From contig NZ_JBFTXJ020000005.1 in NCBI RefSeq assembly GCF_041379945.2, positions 186,001-250,000 of the forward strand: a stretch of 64,000 nucleotides of DNA, written 5' to 3'. The notes below the pieces were generated by a model, which saw only the letters and a list, made by a program, of their open reading frames with translations, ran no database searches and was not told the DNA's origin. Position 1 is the first letter of the stretch, and each line of letters begins with the position of its first letter. Source of the DNA: Aneurinibacillus sp. REN35 (GTDB taxonomy: Bacteria > Bacillota > Bacilli > Aneurinibacillales > Aneurinibacillaceae). This document shows, one piece after another, positions 27,228 through 35,992 of this stretch. The translations under genes were made by a program, and so were the position numbers.

Positions 27228-27246
27228 CCAGATAAAGGCCGCTTTT
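27208..27246 (-). terminator. Terminator of dnaE
   Basis: Stem AAAAGCGGCC (27208-27217) / GGCCGCTTTT (27237-27246), with an inner ATCTG/CAGAT pairing around a short loop, 20 bp after the dnaE stop. Confidence 0.85.
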
Positions 27247-27266
27247 GGACGTTTTTTCGTATGAAA

Positions 27267-30200
27267 TTACCGTTTTTTGATAATAACCAAACCTTCTCCC
27301 ACAATTTTCTCAATATTTCTAACTATTTCACTTTCTGCTCGTACATTGTACTCTTCCGCAAGCTGAACTGATTGTCGTGTGGCAGCATAATAGAGGATCA
27401 CCGGGCTTTCCCCCGGCTTTTCTCGAAGCGTTCGCTGCAAATGCTGAAGGCGTGCAGCATCCGCCTCAAGGCCGGCTTCTATTTTGATGAATACGATCGG
27501 CGAGGGCTTAGGCTCATCCAATACCCCTTCAAGTTCAGCAAGCTCTTTTATCTGATCGGCGATACACTTCACCTCTTCGCCTTTTCGATCTGCCTTGCCT
27601 TCCACAGCAAGCAGTCCACCTTTCACCAACACATCGGCAGCATGGTGATACACACCTGGGAATACGACCACTTCAATACGTGATGTCCGGTCCTCAAGCT
27701 GCACAAAAGCCATTGGCTGGCCGTTGCGGGTTGTAATGGTACGAACTCCGACCACCATACCGGCAAGATGAATAGCCTGACGATTTTTCATCTGTCCAAG
27801 CTGGCTTAAGGGCAGAAACGAAAAGCGTTCGCACACCGCACGGTACGCATCAAGTGGATGGCCTGATAAATACAATCCGAGCAATTCTTTCTCCTGCAGC
27901 AGCTTTTCTTTCTGTTGAAAATCAGGACATTCCACTAGAAGAGGCGGTGCTTCATCCGCCATAGTCTTCTCGTCCATAAGAAAATCCATCTGATCGACTT
28001 CCTCACGGCGGCGCATTCGCTGAGCCCAATCCAATGCCGCATCCATTCCTTCTAGCAAGGCGGCCCGATTATGAGAAAAAACATCCATCGCACCGCTTTT
28101 AATGAGTGCCTCAAGCACGCGACGATTGCAGATGCGCGGGTCAATACGACGACAGAAATCAGCCAGGCTATCAAACGGGCGCTTCTCTCTCTCTTCCAAT
28201 ATACGACGAATCGCCTGTACACCAACGTTTTTAATAGCGGCAAGGCCGAATCGAATGCTTCCATCCTCCACTGTAAAATCCACCGCGCTTCGGTTTACAT
28301 CAGGACCAAGCACAGGAATGGAACGGCGCTTGCACTCTTCCACATATTCCGCTACTTTTTCCGCATTTCCTTGCGCCATCGTTAATAGTGCAGCCAAAAA
28401 CGCAACCGGGTGATTGGCTTTCAAATATGCCATATAATACGTAATCATCGCATAGGCAGCACTATGGCTGCGATTATACCCATAATCAGCAAAGCGCACA
28501 ATCATATCATAGAGCTGATTCGCCAGCTTATTCTCATACCCCTGCGCGGTGGCACCTGCGACAAACTTTTCGCGCTGTTCCTGCAACAACTCCCGTTTTT
28601 TCTTCGATACAGCACGACGCAGAATATCAGCTTCTCCGAGTGTAAATCCCGCGACGCTAGAAGCGATCTGCATAATCTGCTCCTGATATAAAATAAAGCC
28701 ATATGTCTCATGTAAAATCGGCTCCAGCACAGGATGAAGATACGTAACCTCCTTCTTCCCGTGCTTGGCTTTCGCAAAGTCTGGAATAAACTCCATCGGG
28801 CCAGGTCGAAACAGTGCCAGTACGGCTACAATATCCTCAAATGTCGAAGGTTTTACCTCTCGAAGTACATGGCGCATGCCTGGCGACTCCAACTGAAATA
28901 CCCCTGCTGTATCCGCTTCAGAGAGCATGCGGTATGTACGCTCATCATCAAGCGGTAGGCTTGATAAATCAATATCGATCTTTTCCTGCTCTCGTACGGC
29001 ACGAATCGCCTGCTCTAGCAATGTCAAGTTTTTCAGTCCGAGAAAATCCATCTTAAGCAGACCGACCTCCTCTAGCGCTTCCATCGCATATTGCGTTAGC
29101 GCATGGCCGTCGTGTCCTTGCTGCAGTGGTACGTATTCGGTGAGCGAATCACGGGAGATCACGACGCCAGCTGCGTGAGTGGAAGCATGGCGCGGCAGAC
29201 CTTCTACAGCCTGGGCAAGCTGCATCAGCTTCTCTGCCTGTGGATTCTCTTCGATTATCTGGCGCAGTGCTTTGCTTTTCTGCAGCGCCCGCTCTAGCGT
29301 AATACCAAGTTCTGAGGGAATTAACTTCGCGATACGATCAACCGACGCAAGCGGAATGTTCAGCGCTCGCCCCACGTCTCTGATAGCTGCACGCGCGGCC
29401 ATCGTTCCGAAGGTAATAATTTGGGCTACATGATCTCTGCCGTATTTGTTCACCACATACTCAATGACTTCATCGCGGCGCTCATAGCTAAAATCCACAT
29501 CAATATCCGGCATACTGATTCGCTCCGGGTTTAAAAAGCGTTCAAATAGAAGTTTATGTGCTACCGGATCAATATCCGTAATCTGAAGCACATAAGCAAC
29601 CAGACTCCCCGCAGCCGAGCCGCGACCAGGGCCTACCGCAATATCCTGCTCACGTGCGTAGCGAATGAAGTCCCATACAATTAAGAAGTAATCTGCAAAC
29701 CCCATTCGAGAAATAACACCAAGCTCATAAGCAAGGCGCTCTCGTACCACTGTCTCCACCTCGGTGCCGTACCTACGCAAAAGCCCCTCTTCGCATACTT
29801 GGCGCAAATACTCATTAGCCTCTCGCCCTTGCGGCAGTGGAAAGACAGGCAAAATCGATTGGCCTAGCATTAGCTCTACATTGCACCTCTCTGCAATACG
29901 AACCGTATTCTCAATTGCCTCCGGCAGAAAAATAAACAGCTCGCTCATCTCATCTGCATTCTTCAAATAGTATTCACGCGTCGTATATACCGGACGCTCC
30001 GCATCTTCCATCGTCTTTCCTTCTCCGATACAGCGAAGAACATCGAGTACCGGCGCATCCGTTTCATACAAATACCGAACATTATTCGTAGCTACCAACC
30101 CGATTCCTGTCATGCGGCTTATATCAGTCATCCGCTGGTTTACTATCTTCTGTTCTTCTAGTAAATGATCCTGAATCTCCAGAAAAAAATTCGTCTCCCC

Positions 30201-30698
30201 AAATAGTATGCTATATTCTCGTGCAGTCTCTATCGCCTTTTCCATCTGTCCATCGGCAAGCAGCCTGCCTACTTCTCCGTCTCCTGCTCCACTTAACGCA
30301 ATAATTCCTTCTGTATTGTCGCGCAATTCTTCTTTAGCCAGAAGCGGACGATGCCTGCCTGTAAGATGTGCTTGGGACAAGAGGCGCATCATGTTGCGAT
30401 ATCCCTTCTCATTCTCTGCAAGCAGCACGAGGGTTGAGCCCTTCTCCTCCCGATCCCATTCCCTGTCTGCAGGCTTGGCGGCCACCTGCAGCTGACAGCC
30501 TAGAATGGGCCGAATTCCTTCTTCACGACAGGCCTTATAGAAAGGTACAATTCCATACATTGCTGAAGTATCCGTAAGCGCAAGCGCATTCATTCCCAGT
30601 TCCTTGGCTCGTTGCACGAGCGGACGAATACGCGCCGTACTCTCCAAAAGGCTGTATTCGCTATGCACATGCAAATGCACAAAAGATCCCGTCTCCAT
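27267..30698 (-). CDS. dnaE: DNA polymerase III subunit alpha, DnaE
   Basis: 1143 residues: PHP domain at the start (HLHVHSEYSLLES), the polymerase with catalytic aspartates in PDIDVDF near residue 398, tandem helix-hairpin-helix region, and a C-terminal OB-fold (AGMVVGVRTITTRNGQPMAFV near 1000). In Bacillus DnaE extends primers on the lagging strand and acts in damage-induced mutagenesis. ATG at 30698 is chosen of two adjacent ATGs because AGGAGG then lies 6 nt away; the long upstream extension is not conserved. A LexA-like box overlaps its promoter. Confidence 0.95.
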   Translation of the reverse strand: METGSFVHLHVHSEYSLLESTARIRPLVQRAKELGMNALALTDTSAMYGIVPFYKACREEGIRPILGCQLQVAAKPADREWDREEKGSTLVLLAENEKGYRNMMRLLSQAHLTGRHRPLLAKEELRDNTEGIIALSGAGDGEVGRLLADGQMEKAIETAREYSILFGETNFFLEIQDHLLEEQKIVNQRMTDISRMTGIGLVATNNVRYLYETDAPVLDVLRCIGEGKTMEDAERPVYTTREYYLKNADEMSELFIFLPEAIENTVRIAERCNVELMLGQSILPVFPLPQGREANEYLRQVCEEGLLRRYGTEVETVVRERLAYELGVISRMGFADYFLIVWDFIRYAREQDIAVGPGRGSAAGSLVAYVLQITDIDPVAHKLLFERFLNPERISMPDIDVDFSYERRDEVIEYVVNKYGRDHVAQIITFGTMAARAAIRDVGRALNIPLASVDRIAKLIPSELGITLERALQKSKALRQIIEENPQAEKLMQLAQAVEGLPRHASTHAAGVVISRDSLTEYVPLQQGHDGHALTQYAMEALEEVGLLKMDFLGLKNLTLLEQAIRAVREQEKIDIDLSSLPLDDERTYRMLSEADTAGVFQLESPGMRHVLREVKPSTFEDIVAVLALFRPGPMEFIPDFAKAKHGKKEVTYLHPVLEPILHETYGFILYQEQIMQIASSVAGFTLGEADILRRAVSKKKRELLQEQREKFVAGATAQGYENKLANQLYDMIVRFADYGYNRSHSAAYAMITYYMAYLKANHPVAFLAALLTMAQGNAEKVAEYVEECKRRSIPVLGPDVNRSAVDFTVEDGSIRFGLAAIKNVGVQAIRRILEEREKRPFDSLADFCRRIDPRICNRRVLEALIKSGAMDVFSHNRAALLEGMDAALDWAQRMRRREEVDQMDFLMDEKTMADEAPPLLVECPDFQQKEKLLQEKELLGLYLSGHPLDAYRAVCERFSFLPLSQLGQMKNRQAIHLAGMVVGVRTITTRNGQPMAFVQLEDRTSRIEVVVFPGVYHHAADVLVKGGLLAVEGKADRKGEEVKCIADQIKELAELEGVLDEPKPSPIVFIKIEAGLEADAARLQHLQRTLREKPGESPVILYYAATRQSVQLAEEYNVRAESEIVRNIEKIVGEGLVIIKKR

Positions 30699-30728
30699 CA
30701 TCTTCCTCCTGTTCGTATCCTTCCTTTT

Positions 30729-30765
30729 ATTATAACCTGTAGCGCAACATAGAAACAAACGTTCT
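30729..30765 (-). promoter_or_regulatory. dnaE promoter with LexA-like (SOS) box
   Basis: Minus strand TTGTTT (30753-30758), 18 nt, TATAAT (30729-30734). AGAACGTTTGTTTC (30752-30765) overlaps the -35 and matches 12 of 14 positions of the Bacillus SOS box CGAACRNRYGTTYC. dnaE is known to be damage-inducible in B. subtilis. Confidence 0.6.
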
Positions 30766-30769
30766 CTTT

Positions 30770-30798
30770 TCATATTTTTCTCTTGTCCTTCATATATG
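30770..30798 (+). promoter_or_regulatory. Sigma-E-like promoter of ytrH-ytrI
   Basis: TCATATT (30770-30776), 14 nt, CATATATG (30791-30798), against the sigma-E pattern KMATATT-N14/15-CATACAHT. The -35 fits fully and the -10 at six of eight positions. It lies about 30 bp before the ytrH start. Confidence 0.55.
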
Positions 30799-30829
30799 TG
30801 GACATAAGGTACTTTGAGGAGAGGACGGT

Positions 30830-31180
30830 GTGCATATGAGTAAAATGTTGATCGGCTACCTGGCAAGCAAAATGTCACTATATTTCTTCATCGCATTCGG
30901 AATCGTACTGGGTGGTTCTCTACTGGGCGGCTTGGCAGCCTTTCTTACCAGACAACCGCCTTTTCATACAATGGAAGAACTGGCTCTTAAACTTAAAATT
31001 TGGGGCATGGTAGGCGCTCTCGGCGGTACATTCGATTCATTTATGCAAATCGAACGCATTTTTGCAGAAGGGAATATGTCTCCGGTTATTAAGCAAATTA
31101 TATTTATCGTAAGCGCATTTATTGGTGCCGATACCGGCACACGGCTTATTCGTTGGCTCGTAAATGGGGAAGCATCATGA
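30830..31180 (+). CDS. ytrH: Sporulation membrane protein YtrH
   Basis: 116 residues from the GTG, three predicted membrane segments (about 12-36, 58-72, 88-106), with LGGSLLGGLAAF and GGTFDSF matching YtrH. YtrH is needed for efficient sporulation in B. subtilis and is made in the mother cell under sigma E. An ATG at 30836 is an equally possible start; AGGAG spacing is better for the GTG. Its stop overlaps the ytrI start (ATGA). Confidence 0.85.
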   Translation: MHMSKMLIGYLASKMSLYFFIAFGIVLGGSLLGGLAAFLTRQPPFHTMEELALKLKIWGMVGALGGTFDSFMQIERIFAEGNMSPVIKQIIFIVSAFIGADTGTRLIRWLVNGEAS

Positions 31181-31662
31181 GAGTGCCTTCTGGCGCCTAC
31201 TGGCGGCGCTCGATCCGTTTCATTCTTTTATTTGTACTAGGTCTCCTGCTCGGCATGTGCGTTCTTTTATTGCTTGTAGGAGACGAAGTGGACAGGCTGC
31301 ATGTGAAGATTCGTAAATTAGAGCAGCAAAATGTCGAATATGCAGAAGAAATTCTCGAATACAAAAAACTGGAGCATAATTTGATTCAAAAAGATAAAAA
31401 GGTGGTAAAAGATATTGAACTCCATCTTTCGGCAGACGACGAATTTGTGGAAGCTGAACTCAAAAAAAAACTTAGTAAGGACTTATACTTTCTTAGAGGA
31501 AAGCCGTTGGATTATGTAGCTGGCTTCCATGAAGGTATTATGGTGATGGTGGCTGAGCGCAAATATACGCTCGACAATCGGATTTATTCGCTCCATCTCT
31601 CCACTCTTGTCATCTCACCATCGCTACATCTGCATATCAAAGTACAGGAACAAAGGCCATAG
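31177..31662 (+). CDS. ytrI: Sporulation membrane protein YtrI
   Basis: 161 residues. One N-terminal membrane segment (about 14-38) leads into a coiled-coil stretch (VDRLHVKIRKLEQQNVEYAE, from about 44), then a small C-terminal domain. Position and architecture match YtrI, the partner of YtrH in sporulation. ATG at 31177 overlaps the ytrH TGA, which decides it over the earlier in-frame start at 31153. Confidence 0.85.
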   Translation: MRVPSGAYWRRSIRFILLFVLGLLLGMCVLLLLVGDEVDRLHVKIRKLEQQNVEYAEEILEYKKLEHNLIQKDKKVVKDIELHLSADDEFVEAELKKKLSKDLYFLRGKPLDYVAGFHEGIMVMVAERKYTLDNRIYSLHLSTLVISPSLHLHIKVQEQRP

Positions 31663-31725
31663 CGTTCTTTTGCTCGCAAATAAAAACAGTTTTTAGTAAA
31701 ATAATAAGAAAAAGGAGGAATTCGT

Positions 31726-31929
31726 ATGGTCATTAGTCGAAGAGAAATGGCACGTGCCAAAGTCGAAAAATTGAAAAATGGGTTCTCCGCTTTTTCTGAA
31801 ACACAGGAAGTTACCGATCTAATGGAACGCTACATCAAAGAAGAAAATCTTGATGTCCATGTTGATAAAACCTCATTAGGCTGTTGGTTTATCCCCGCTA
31901 CTGGCGAGAAGACGCAGCAGGAAATGTAA
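31726..31929 (+). CDS. Small conserved protein of unknown function
   Basis: 67 residues, mainly helical and charged at the start (MARAKVEKLKNGFSAFSETQ), then VTDLMERYIKEENLDVHVDK and a hydrophobic end GCWFIPATGE. No membrane segment. AAAGGAGG lies 8 nt before the ATG, so expression is credible. In B. subtilis the nano-RNase gene nrnA (ytqI) is found between ytrI and ytpI; here this gene takes its place and is not related to it. Confidence 0.65.
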   Translation: MVISRREMARAKVEKLKNGFSAFSETQEVTDLMERYIKEENLDVHVDKTSLGCWFIPATGEKTQQEM

Positions 31930-32067
31930 TATACACATAAGCGATGGTATACTCTTTATAGAAGCGGAGTACCATCGCTTTTTCTATGAAAAAAACAGAG
32001 GGTGATTGTACTTTTTGAAAAACGATGCGAAAATAGAAACGATATCGCATCGAAGGGAGTTCCTGCA

Positions 32068-32367
32068 TTGACGGCTATTCTCACAGTTATCCTTATCCTT
32101 TCTGCTACAGTAGCGCTCTATTACGCCATTACCTGGCGCAGCCAGCCCGGTGTGAAGGCGCGCATTTATCAGTCGCGCATGAATGTCGCTATGGGTATAT
32201 TTCTGCTTGGCGTCGGATTTAATCAATTGACATTCGACAGGGTTGATACGATTCGTATCATCATCGGTATTGTCTTTCTCCTAATCGGGGGCGTAAATCT
32301 GATCATGGGCATTCGCAACTTACGCTACTTCATGAGAATACAAAAGGATCAAGGCGAAAAAAAATAA
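32068..32367 (+). CDS. ytpI: YtpI family membrane protein
   Basis: 99 residues with three membrane segments (about 3-22, 45-62, 66-85). Length, pattern (RQ-rich loop then MGIFLLGVGFNQL) and position beside ytoI fit YtpI; function unknown. The start is taken as TTG at 32068, because AAGGGAG lies 8 nt before it and the family length fits; an upstream start at 32002 would add 22 residues without a ribosome binding site. Confidence 0.75.
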   Translation: MTAILTVILILSATVALYYAITWRSQPGVKARIYQSRMNVAMGIFLLGVGFNQLTFDRVDTIRIIIGIVFLLIGGVNLIMGIRNLRYFMRIQKDQGEKK

Positions 32368-32390
32368 AGCGGAGCATGTCCGCTTTATTT
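32362..32390. terminator. Bidirectional terminator between ytpI and ytoI
   Basis: Perfect 12-bp stem AAATAAAGCGGA/TCCGCTTTATTT, 5-nt loop, T-run on the plus strand and A/T-rich on the minus strand. Serves the converging ytpI and ytoI. Confidence 0.85.
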
Positions 32391-32414
32391 TTTTAGAACC
32401 ACGTTCCTTTTCCA

Positions 32415-33725
32415 CTATCTTTCGATAACCTGCGTTGTCATCATCGCCTTTGATACAAGCGTTCCTTGATGGTATACTTCTACTTCCACTTTTCCGAACT
32501 TCCGGCTTGCTTCAAGCACACGCGGATGAATCTCAATCGTACTCTCAATCTGTACGGGTTTAAGGAAGTACACGGTAATGTTCTCTGGAACCATGTCACC
32601 TTTCTTATACTGTCTAAGCGCATGGCTGCCTGACTCGGATACAAGCGTTGTCAGTACCCCGCTCGAAATATTCCCAAGGTGATTGGTCATCTGCGGAGTT
32701 ACTTCACCCCGGAAATAAATACCGTTTTCACCTTTAACCTCACGAAAACGATTCATAATCTGATTCGCAAACGTCTCACCCATCTGCGGCTGCTTCTGAA
32801 TATACTGCAGGGCTTTAAGAACATCCTGGCGTGTAATCACACCTAACAGACGGCGATGATTATCAACAACCGGCAGCATCTCAATGCCTTCCCATACCAT
32901 CATGTGTGCTGCGGAAGCGACCGAGACGCGAGCCATAACGGTAATTGGATTTTTCGTCATAACCTTCTCAATCGGCATGTCTTGCTCATGTCCGACAATA
33001 TCCTTCGTTGTTACAACCCCAAGTACCTTCATGCTCTCATCCACTACGGGAAAACGCCCGTGTCCAATCGTCTCGACAAACCGGTGCCAATCCCCAATAG
33101 TATGATTGCTGTTTAGATAGTACGCATCCTTTAACGGGATCAAAATATCTTCAACCATCATAATTTCTTTCTTAATTAACCGGTCATCAATTGCACGGTT
33201 AATCAGCGTAGCTACCGTAAATGAATCATAACTGCTGGAGATGATCGGCATCTGCAGCTCATCAGCCAGCTTCTTCACTTCCTCGCTCGTATCAAATCCG
33301 CCGGTAATAAGTACTGCTGCCCCATGCTGCAGGGAAAGCTTATGGGCTTGATAGCGGTTGCCTACAATCAATAAGCTGCCCGCTTCCACATACCGCATCA
33401 TCGCTTCAAGCTTCATCGCGCCAATAACGAATTTATTCAATGTTTTGTGCAAGCCTTCCCGACCGCCAAGCACATGTCCATCTACGATGTTAACAACTTC
33501 AGCAAACGTCAGTCTCTCAATGTTTTGCTTTTTCTTCTTTTCAATACGCACAGTGCCAACCCGCTCGATGGTACTCACCATCCCCTGGGCTTCAGCGTCT
33601 TTGATTGCGCGATATGCCGTACCTTCGCTCACTTCAAGTTCCTTCGCTACTTGGCGAACTGAAATCTTGCTTCCAACTTCTAATTCCTCAATATGTTGTA
33701 GAATCTGCTCATGTTTTGTAGCCAT
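32415..33725 (-). CDS. ytoI: HTH-DRTGG-CBS-hotdog protein YtoI
   Basis: 436 residues: an N-terminal helix-turn-helix (SVRQVAKELEVSEGTAYRAI, residues 22-41), a DRTGG domain (about 75-185), two CBS motifs (about 190-310, GVVTTKDI and GVITRQDVLKAL), and a hotdog domain (about 320-436). This is the YtoI arrangement; CBS pairs bind adenine nucleotides and a regulatory role is likely, but no target is known. Next to ytpI as in B. subtilis. Confidence 0.88.
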   Translation of the reverse strand: MATKHEQILQHIEELEVGSKISVRQVAKELEVSEGTAYRAIKDAEAQGMVSTIERVGTVRIEKKKKQNIERLTFAEVVNIVDGHVLGGREGLHKTLNKFVIGAMKLEAMMRYVEAGSLLIVGNRYQAHKLSLQHGAAVLITGGFDTSEEVKKLADELQMPIISSSYDSFTVATLINRAIDDRLIKKEIMMVEDILIPLKDAYYLNSNHTIGDWHRFVETIGHGRFPVVDESMKVLGVVTTKDIVGHEQDMPIEKVMTKNPITVMARVSVASAAHMMVWEGIEMLPVVDNHRRLLGVITRQDVLKALQYIQKQPQMGETFANQIMNRFREVKGENGIYFRGEVTPQMTNHLGNISSGVLTTLVSESGSHALRQYKKGDMVPENITVYFLKPVQIESTIEIHPRVLEASRKFGKVEVEVYHQGTLVSKAMMTTQVIER

Positions 33726-33902
33726 AGCTTCACCTTCTCCGAAAAAATTGGAGGTTAGAGCCGCCTGCTCTCTATCTCTTCCATGTCTTGTCCTTGTTCT
33801 TTATTATGCCACCTTTACACCAATTTCACTTCATAAAAGCGGCCTGTATTATTCTGTATTAGTTTCATTATACTTTGTTATTATAACAATCACAAACAGA
33901 AA

Positions 33903-33929
33903 ATAAGCCACCATAACTCGGCGGCTTAT
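33903..33929 (-). terminator. Terminator of the 85-residue membrane protein gene
   Basis: Ten-bp stem with one G-T pair (ATAAGCCACC/GGCGGCTTAT), followed on the minus strand by TTTCTGTTT, just past the stop at 33937. Confidence 0.65.
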
Positions 33930-33936
33930 CCTGTAC

Positions 33937-34194
33937 TTATTCAAAATCTGCTCGTGTTCTCTCCCTTTGTCTCTCGCGTTCCTCAATCTGAGGCGGCGCC
34001 GTGTCCCCTTCCTCTCTTGCACCGATAATCTGGTACAGAAGAGCACCGATAATCAGCAGAGCAAAAGCAAGCCAAACCGCGCTAAATACGAACGCATCGG
34101 TGTGAGCAGAAAGAATAGGAAGACGCGGCAACCCATAGAGAACAAGCAAAAAAGCAAAAATAAGATAACTAATGTTACGGAACGGACGCCTCAT
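33937..34194 (-). CDS. Small two-helix membrane protein of unknown function
   Basis: 85 residues with two membrane segments (about 8-26 and 36-58) and a charged arginine/glutamate-rich tail (EERERQRERTRADFE). ATG at 34194 is preferred over one two codons earlier, as GAGGTG then has normal spacing. No family recognised. Confidence 0.65.
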   Translation of the reverse strand: MRRPFRNISYLIFAFLLVLYGLPRLPILSAHTDAFVFSAVWLAFALLIIGALLYQIIGAREEGDTAPPQIEERERQRERTRADFE

Positions 34195-34274
34195 ATGCAT
34201 TCACCTCGTCATACTGAAATAAATAAGCTTGTACAGTATATGCAAGAGGGGACACGCTCAGACTCACTACTATC

Positions 34275-34943
34275 TTACTCCTCAAATCGAGCGCGCATCT
34301 GTGCCGGATGGGCAGCAACGCAGCGGAAAATCTTCATACCCCGATCCACAAACTTCGCTTCATATTCGGTCATGACATTTCCTTCGACAGCATCGCTGTT
34401 ATGAAGATCAAATGTAATCTCCTTAAGCAAAAACAACTCATGTGCAAATTCATTTAGACTAAATTCAAATAAACCTTCGTTATCGGTTTTTAGCTGAATC
34501 ACACCACTCGGCTTTAGCAGTTTCCGGTATTTCTCTAAGAATTCACGGTACGTCAACCGGCGCTTAAAATGCCGCTTCTTCGGCCATGGATCACTGAAAT
34601 TAAGATAGAACTTGTCCACTTCTTCCGGTGCAAAGTACTTCTCGATATCCTGAATGTTTATCCAAAGAAATGCGATATTACTAAGCCCTTTTGCTTCTGC
34701 TTTATGCACCGCTTTAATCAATACTTCCTCATACAGCTCAACACCGAAATAGTTGATGTCTGGATTTTGCTCGGCAAGCGTCGTGATAAAGTTGCCCTTT
34801 CCTGTACCAAGCTCAACATGAATCGGATTGTTATTTCCAAAGAATGTGTGCCATTTTCCTCTGTATTCCTCACCGTCTAACGGAATAAGCTTTGGATATG
34901 TCTCCATAGCCTCCCGCACACCCGGTTTTTTACGTAAGCGCAT
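34275..34943 (-). CDS. trmB: tRNA (guanine-N7-)-methyltransferase
   Basis: 222 residues. SAM-binding VELGTGKGNFI near residue 45, followed by IAFLWINIQDIEKYF and the FSDPWPKKRHFKRRLT signature of TrmB. It methylates G46 of tRNA. ATG at 34943 follows AGGTG; a GTG four codons upstream is in frame but worse placed. Confidence 0.95.
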   Translation of the reverse strand: MRLRKKPGVREAMETYPKLIPLDGEEYRGKWHTFFGNNNPIHVELGTGKGNFITTLAEQNPDINYFGVELYEEVLIKAVHKAEAKGLSNIAFLWINIQDIEKYFAPEEVDKFYLNFSDPWPKKRHFKRRLTYREFLEKYRKLLKPSGVIQLKTDNEGLFEFSLNEFAHELFLLKEITFDLHNSDAVEGNVMTEYEAKFVDRGMKIFRCVAAHPAQMRARFEE

Positions 34944-35030
34944 GTTATCGATCACCTGTTTATTTCAAGATTTTTCACACTGATATTAATCTTACGCGCT
35001 GGGATTCGAAGATGCAACCGCAAAAAAAGA

Positions 35031-35051
35031 GAGCAGCCTGATCGGCTGCTC
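35031..35051 (-). terminator. Terminator downstream of the UPF0173 hydrolase gene
   Basis: Perfect 8-bp stem GAGCAGCC/GGCTGCTC with a 5-nt loop; on the minus strand it is followed by TCTTTTTTTG. It lies 95 bp past the stop at 35146. Confidence 0.8.
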
Positions 35052-35145
35052 CAACACAAGAGGTATATAAAAAGGGGGTTTTTCATCACATCTTTAAGAT
35101 ACTCTATCAATATTACACAGGTATTACAAAACTATTACTAAACTA

Positions 35146-35835
35146 TTATATTTCAAACTCATCACCCACATTCATCACCCGACCTGCAAGGCCCTTTCTT
35201 TCTAATTCCTGCACGAATGCGCTTGCATCCTGTTCAATAGCAGGGAATGTATTATAATGCACAGGTACCGTAAGCTTCGCGCCAACCCATTCAGACGCCT
35301 GCAGCGCATCCTCCGGTCCCATCGTATAGTTATCGCCAATCGGCACAAACGCTACATCGATGCGGTTGCGCTCTCCGATCATTTTTAGATCGCTAAATAG
35401 GCCGGTATCTCCGAGATGATAAAGTGTCTTGTCCTCTATTGTCACAAGGAAGCCACCCGGCATCCCCGCATATACAATCTTCTGCTCCTCATCAAGTACG
35501 ATACTTGAGCTGTGAAATGCCTGGGTCATTTTCACTTTTCCAAAATCAAATGTATACGCTCCGCCTAAATTCATCGCATGCGCCTTAACTCCCTGCCATC
35601 CCATATATGTCGCCAACTCATGCGTGGCGATTATGGTCGCATCATTTTGCTTGGCAATGGCAAGCGCATCGCCAATGTGATCTCCATGACCGTGCGTTAA
35701 GAGAACGTATTGAACCTTAATATCTTCCGGCTTTGCTTTTGCTAAGCTGTTTCCCGTTAGAAACGGATCAATAATCAGCGATGTACCTTGGTTTGAAACT
35801 TGCACACAAGAATGTCCATGATACGTAATTTTCAT
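35146..35835 (-). CDS. ytkL: Metal-dependent hydrolase, UPF0173 family (YtkL)
   Basis: 229 residues, metallo-beta-lactamase fold. Zinc motif [11 protein letters not shown] near residue 47 and later histidines (FHSS, HLGDTG, HYNTFP) match the UPF0173 group, which includes B. subtilis YtkL. The substrate is unknown. Divergent from the YheC/YheD-like operon. Confidence 0.9.
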   Translation of the reverse strand: MKITYHGHSCVQVSNQGTSLIIDPFLTGNSLAKAKPEDIKVQYVLLTHGHGDHIGDALAIAKQNDATIIATHELATYMGWQGVKAHAMNLGGAYTFDFGKVKMTQAFHSSSIVLDEEQKIVYAGMPGGFLVTIEDKTLYHLGDTGLFSDLKMIGERNRIDVAFVPIGDNYTMGPEDALQASEWVGAKLTVPVHYNTFPAIEQDASAFVQELERKGLAGRVMNVGDEFEI

Positions 35836-35924
35836 ACTTCATCCTCCATTCATTGCTTCATTGCTTCATCCTCTTCTATTGTATCAGCCTACTAAGACGT
35901 AAACAAATAGATAACGGGAAGACT

Positions 35925-35953
35925 CACGCTCTCAAACATTTACTCATAAGATA
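35925..35953 (+). promoter_or_regulatory. Sigma-K-like promoter of the YheC/YheD-type operon
   Basis: CACG (35925-35928), 16 nt, CATAAGATA (35945-35953), against the sigma-K pattern mACm-N16/17-CATANNNTA. The -10 is perfect. It lies about 40 bp before the first ATG, and late mother-cell expression would suit spore-coat proteins. Inference from pattern only. Confidence 0.5.
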
Positions 35954-35992
35954 AAGGGATGATACACGCATACAGGAAGGAGGGGGCGAGCG

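Noticed and set aside
33358-33906. Plus-strand open frame of 182 codons
   Set aside because: Antisense to ytoI; low-complexity serine-rich product and no ribosome binding site.
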